From NCBI RefSeq assembly GCF_003315205.1, contig NZ_QNRR01000021.1, forward strand, positions 1 to 64,000: DNA of 64,000 nt, in the 5' to 3' direction. Source of the DNA: Roseimicrobium gellanilyticum. Its GTDB lineage: Bacteria > Verrucomicrobiota > Verrucomicrobiia > Verrucomicrobiales > Verrucomicrobiaceae. Of this stretch, positions 61,358-64,000 are shown in pieces (the stretch's first letter is position 1; the number at the start of each line of letters is the position of its first letter). The notes beneath the pieces were generated by a model, which worked only from the letters and a program-made list of their open reading frames with translations, did no database searches and was not told the origin of the DNA. A program made the position numbers and the translations under genes.

Positions 61358-61472
61358 CTTGGTGTGGTCGATGCATTCAGCTGCTGATTCCCATCATTCG
61401 CCTGTAAACGGCTTTGTCCCTCACCCCTATTCCCCGTCATTCCGTTCAGTCCCGCGAATCATCTCTGATACC

Positions 61473-62027
61473 ATGGAAGACCTGAAGAAGCTGTTTGTAG
61501 AATTCCTTCAAGCTCCGACGCAGGAGAATTTTCTGAATGTGCGGAATGCCGTGCTGGCGGATGCGCAATTCGACCCGTACACGGATGCCATCGACGGTGT
61601 GCCGAAGATGATGGAGGCTGGTGAGCTGGAGCAAGCGCTGGAGGTGATGAAGCACGCCCTCTTCCCCCACCTCGTGCTCAGCCCCGGGGCGCACCTGAAC
61701 ATCGCCTTCGTCCTGCACAAGCTGGGCCGGGAAAAGGATGCCGCCTTTGAGCATCACATCTCCCAGATGCTGCAAAAGGCGATTGAGGAAACAGGCGACG
61801 GCACGGAAGCGCGCCCCTACCTCGTCACGCGCACCTCGGATGAGTATGACTACCTCTTCGCCCACGAGTTGGAAGCGAAGACCCAGGCGCTCGCGAAGAG
61901 TCCGGATGGCAAACACGAGTACGACGTGCTCACCACCACCACAGGCCAGCAGATTTGGTTTGATGTCACCGACATCAGCCGGGTACTTGCCAGACGGATG
62001 GAGCGTGCCGGAGAAGCCTCCGAATAG
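61473..62027 (+). CDS. Hypothetical TPR-like protein
   Basis: A 184-residue soluble protein (MEDLKKLFVEFLQAPTQENF). Helical pairs of TPR type are visible (GELEQALEVMKHALFPHLVL; GAHLNIAFVLHKLGREKDAA). No signal peptide or catalytic motif. ATG at 61473 was chosen because upstream residues lie in repeat DNA. The function is unknown. Confidence 0.65.
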   Translation: MEDLKKLFVEFLQAPTQENFLNVRNAVLADAQFDPYTDAIDGVPKMMEAGELEQALEVMKHALFPHLVLSPGAHLNIAFVLHKLGREKDAAFEHHISQMLQKAIEETGDGTEARPYLVTRTSDEYDYLFAHELEAKTQALAKSPDGKHEYDVLTTTTGQQIWFDVTDISRVLARRMERAGEASE

Positions 62028-62180
62028 GAGTGGTCCAAACAACAAACGTTCAACGGCTAACTTGGGCTGGGACTGCGACTGCCTGCTGCAGCAAGGGTGA
62101 ACCCGATCAGTGTCCACATCCGGCGGAAGTTGCCACCGCTTGTGTTGCCCCACGGAAAGAGATTCCGCAGGGTCGTAAGA

Positions 62181-62217
62181 TAGAAAAGGCGGGCTGTCGC
62201 TTTCGCTCCAGCCCGCC
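62181..62217 (-). terminator. Rho-independent terminator of the right-edge gene
   Basis: Read on the minus strand: GGCGGGCTG, a 12-nt loop, CAGCCCGCC, then TTTTCTA. The stem starts 28 bp past the stop of the kinase-like gene. Confidence 0.85.
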
Positions 62218-62245
62218 CATGTGATCATCACCGCGACCGCGCTCC

Positions 62246-64000
62246 CTACATTGTCACCTTCCGCTTCGTGCTTTCGGTGGTGGTTTTCTCGCCGGTCTTG
62301 CCACCCAGCGAATCACGCACGGACTGGCTCCGCTCGAGCTTCTTCTTTGGAGCTTCCTCGTCGACTCCGATTTCAGAGCTGTCATCGAGATCGAGCACGG
62401 AAAGGTCTTCATCGTCGACATCGAGGTCGTCCCCTCCCTGCTGTTGCGACTGCACCGTCAGAGGTTCCTTGGGAGTGGCCTTGAGTCCGAGCTTCTCACG
62501 CACGGAGATCACACCTTCCTCCTTCTTGATTTGGGCCTGAACTTCCGCACGCGCCAGCTCCGCCTGATCGATCTTCCGCTGCACCTCAAGCATCTGCTCG
62601 TCCGTGGGCACTTCGCCGATCTTGAAGTGCCGGGCCAGATTCATGTTGCCCCGCTGATCCTTGAGCTGCTCGATCTGGCTCTTGAGCGCACGATCGCTAT
62701 CCTTCAGGATCTCGACCTGCTTGCGGTCATCCTGCAGGGATACACCTTGCTGCACTTCCTTCACGGCAGCGCGTAGAGTTTCGAGCTGCTTTTCGATTTG
62801 CTCGATCTCACCATCGACACCCTTCGAACCATGCTTGAAGAAGGCCTTCACATGGTCGCCGGCGCTCGGATTGTTTTGGAGCTGGGCCTTGCGGGCTTCC
62901 AGCTTGTCGATCTCGTTCAGGGCGGGACCTTCGCCACGCTCCAGGCGGACGACCTGCTGGCGCGCCTTGGCGTAGCTCTCCAGGTCACCGGAGAAAGCTT
63001 TCTCGCTCTTGGAGTTCTTCATGAACTGCAGGCCCTGGCCGTTGGTGGCCTTGACGGAGCAGTCCGGGTTCTCGGAGAGCAGCTTGTAGATGTCTTTGAC
63101 CTCCTGGGGCAGATCATCGGGGATCTTCTTTCCGTCATTGGCAGGGTCACGCAGGAAGGTATCGATGCGGGCCTGCAGGGAGCACAGGTCGGCCACTTCG
63201 TTCATCTGCTTCTGACCCTCGCGCACGAAGGTGTCCAGATTTTGGAAGACCTCCTTCGCCACGTCGCTGGGCTCGGTGCTGGTGACCGGCATGCCGACGT
63301 TCTTGCTGATTCTGGCCAGTGACTTCGTGAGGTCTTCGATTTCCTTGCGTGCTGCGGGCGTGCCCTCGGCTTCAAGCTCGGCGATGAGATCCACGAACTG
63401 GGTCTTGGCATGGACGAGACCGTCGAGAGCCTCCTTGTTGCCCGCCACTTCGCGCAGGGCCGTGGCCATTTCCTGAGACGGACCGATGCCGTCATAGTCG
63501 CGCCAGAGTTTCGAGGGGTCACCACCCAGCTTTCCACCGCTGACCTTCTCACGATTGAAGAAGTCCAGGATGCGGTTGTTCTCAAAACGCACGCCGCCAC
63601 CGCCGGTCATCTTGCCGCCGGGAGCGGTGATGAGTTCGTTGAACGCATGACCGAAGTCGATGCGGCCCACGCGAGTGCCACCCACGTCGATCATGTTGCC
63701 GGGGTTCACGTCATGGTCACCCATGAGCGCGGAGAGGGCGATATTCCGCCGCACATCCTGCGCTGCCTCATCCTTCAATGCCAGCACGCCGGGGCCCGTG
63801 GATTTTGTGGGATCCAGCGTGATGTAGGCATGCTTCTTCTGCTTGCCGTTTTCATCGATGATGGGGGTCTTGCCATTGCTGTCCTTTGGAAGAAGAGCCA
63901 GCTTGGGATCGATGTCCTGCATCTCCCTGCGATAGCGGTCATCCAGGTCGCCCTTACCGCCCTGCAGGTACCGTGAGGTCACCTTGGGCTCGTGCGTGTG
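62246..64000 (-). CDS. Large protein with an atypical kinase-like motif and coiled-coil tail (partial, N-terminus off the right edge)
   Basis: The frame is open to the last base of the window, so the true start is beyond it; 584 residues are visible. About 90 residues from the visible edge (near 63718-63650) lies GDHDVNPGNMIDV...RVGRIDFGHAFNEL, which resembles the catalytic loop (D-H-x-x-N) and DFG of phosphoinositide-3/4-kinase-like and LepB-type effector kinases. The rest is helical, with coiled coil (EIEQIEKQLETLRAAVKEV) and an acidic C-terminus rich in Asp/Ser. There is no membrane segment. A terminator follows. Kinase activity and an effector role are inference. Confidence 0.6.
   Translation of the reverse strand, partial: HTHEPKVTSRYLQGGKGDLDDRYRREMQDIDPKLALLPKDSNGKTPIIDENGKQKKHAYITLDPTKSTGPGVLALKDEAAQDVRRNIALSALMGDHDVNPGNMIDVGGTRVGRIDFGHAFNELITAPGGKMTGGGGVRFENNRILDFFNREKVSGGKLGGDPSKLWRDYDGIGPSQEMATALREVAGNKEALDGLVHAKTQFVDLIAELEAEGTPAARKEIEDLTKSLARISKNVGMPVTSTEPSDVAKEVFQNLDTFVREGQKQMNEVADLCSLQARIDTFLRDPANDGKKIPDDLPQEVKDIYKLLSENPDCSVKATNGQGLQFMKNSKSEKAFSGDLESYAKARQQVVRLERGEGPALNEIDKLEARKAQLQNNPSAGDHVKAFFKHGSKGVDGEIEQIEKQLETLRAAVKEVQQGVSLQDDRKQVEILKDSDRALKSQIEQLKDQRGNMNLARHFKIGEVPTDEQMLEVQRKIDQAELARAEVQAQIKKEEGVISVREKLGLKATPKEPLTVQSQQQGGDDLDVDDEDLSVLDLDDSSEIGVDEEAPKKKLERSQSVRDSLGGKTGEKTTTESTKRKVTM

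Overview
The window is GC-rich bacterial chromosome, most likely from the Verrucomicrobiota (Verrucomicrobiaceae-like). This assignment is an inference. It rests on the long MoxR/DUF58/von Willebrand/DUF4175 cluster, an ammonium transporter with a signal peptide, RAYT-type transposase plus REP-like hairpins, and the 'CGCAAAG...GACGCAGAGG' intergenic repeats that I associate with that phylum. No 16S rRNA or other phylogenetic marker RNA is present, and I found no tRNA, rRNA, CRISPR array or prophage.

Layout. 0-9.5 kb: a heptamer array, small enzymes, a cell-wall hydrolase/transpeptidase fusion, a fused tRNA hydroxylase-pseudouridine synthase, a secreted glycosidase-like protein, an RraA-like protein, and an ArsR-SRPBCC pair with an inverted-repeat operator. 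9.7-12 kb: two paralogous membrane proteins resembling the Pycsar TM effector domain, with a cupin gene between them. 12-16.7 kb: dnaX, a small AT-richer membrane gene, ybaB, a secreted repeat protein, and a SugE/Gdx guanidinium exporter behind a probable guanidine-II riboswitch. 17-24 kb: fabH-plsX (fatty acid and phospholipid start-up), an AMP-forming CoA ligase, a thioesterase and an orphan E1-alpha subunit. 24-34 kb: membrane proteins, a site-2 protease with CBS domains, a GH15 glucosidase, then eno-ftsB-lptF/G and a beta carbonic anhydrase.

34-51 kb is one functional neighbourhood: MoxR ATPase, DUF58, two large VWA membrane proteins, a 1557-residue DUF4175-type protein, a DUF2059 protein and a prenyltransferase-fold protein. 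It is interrupted by a RAYT element, a 45-unit heptamer array and a solo antitoxin-like gene. Its likely theme is ATPase-driven assembly or surveillance of envelope complexes. 52-54 kb: amt with a sigma-54 promoter and a clear terminator. 56-58.4 kb: an ECF41 sigma factor beside its expected carboxymuconolactone-decarboxylase-like target, with a candidate ECF41 promoter. 58.5-64 kb: small secreted proteins, a nitrilase-family amidase and, running off the right edge, a large protein with an atypical kinase-like motif and a coiled-coil tail.

The intergenic space is unusual. At least six families of short (about 95-380 bp) elements with inverted terminal arms, plus four heptamer arrays, fill most gaps over 150 bp. 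These repeats and the RAYT element are the least-explained material here. The most interesting protein-level items are the right-edge kinase-like protein, the orphan PycTM-like pair, the TrhO-RluA fusion and the DnaX zinc-site substitution.
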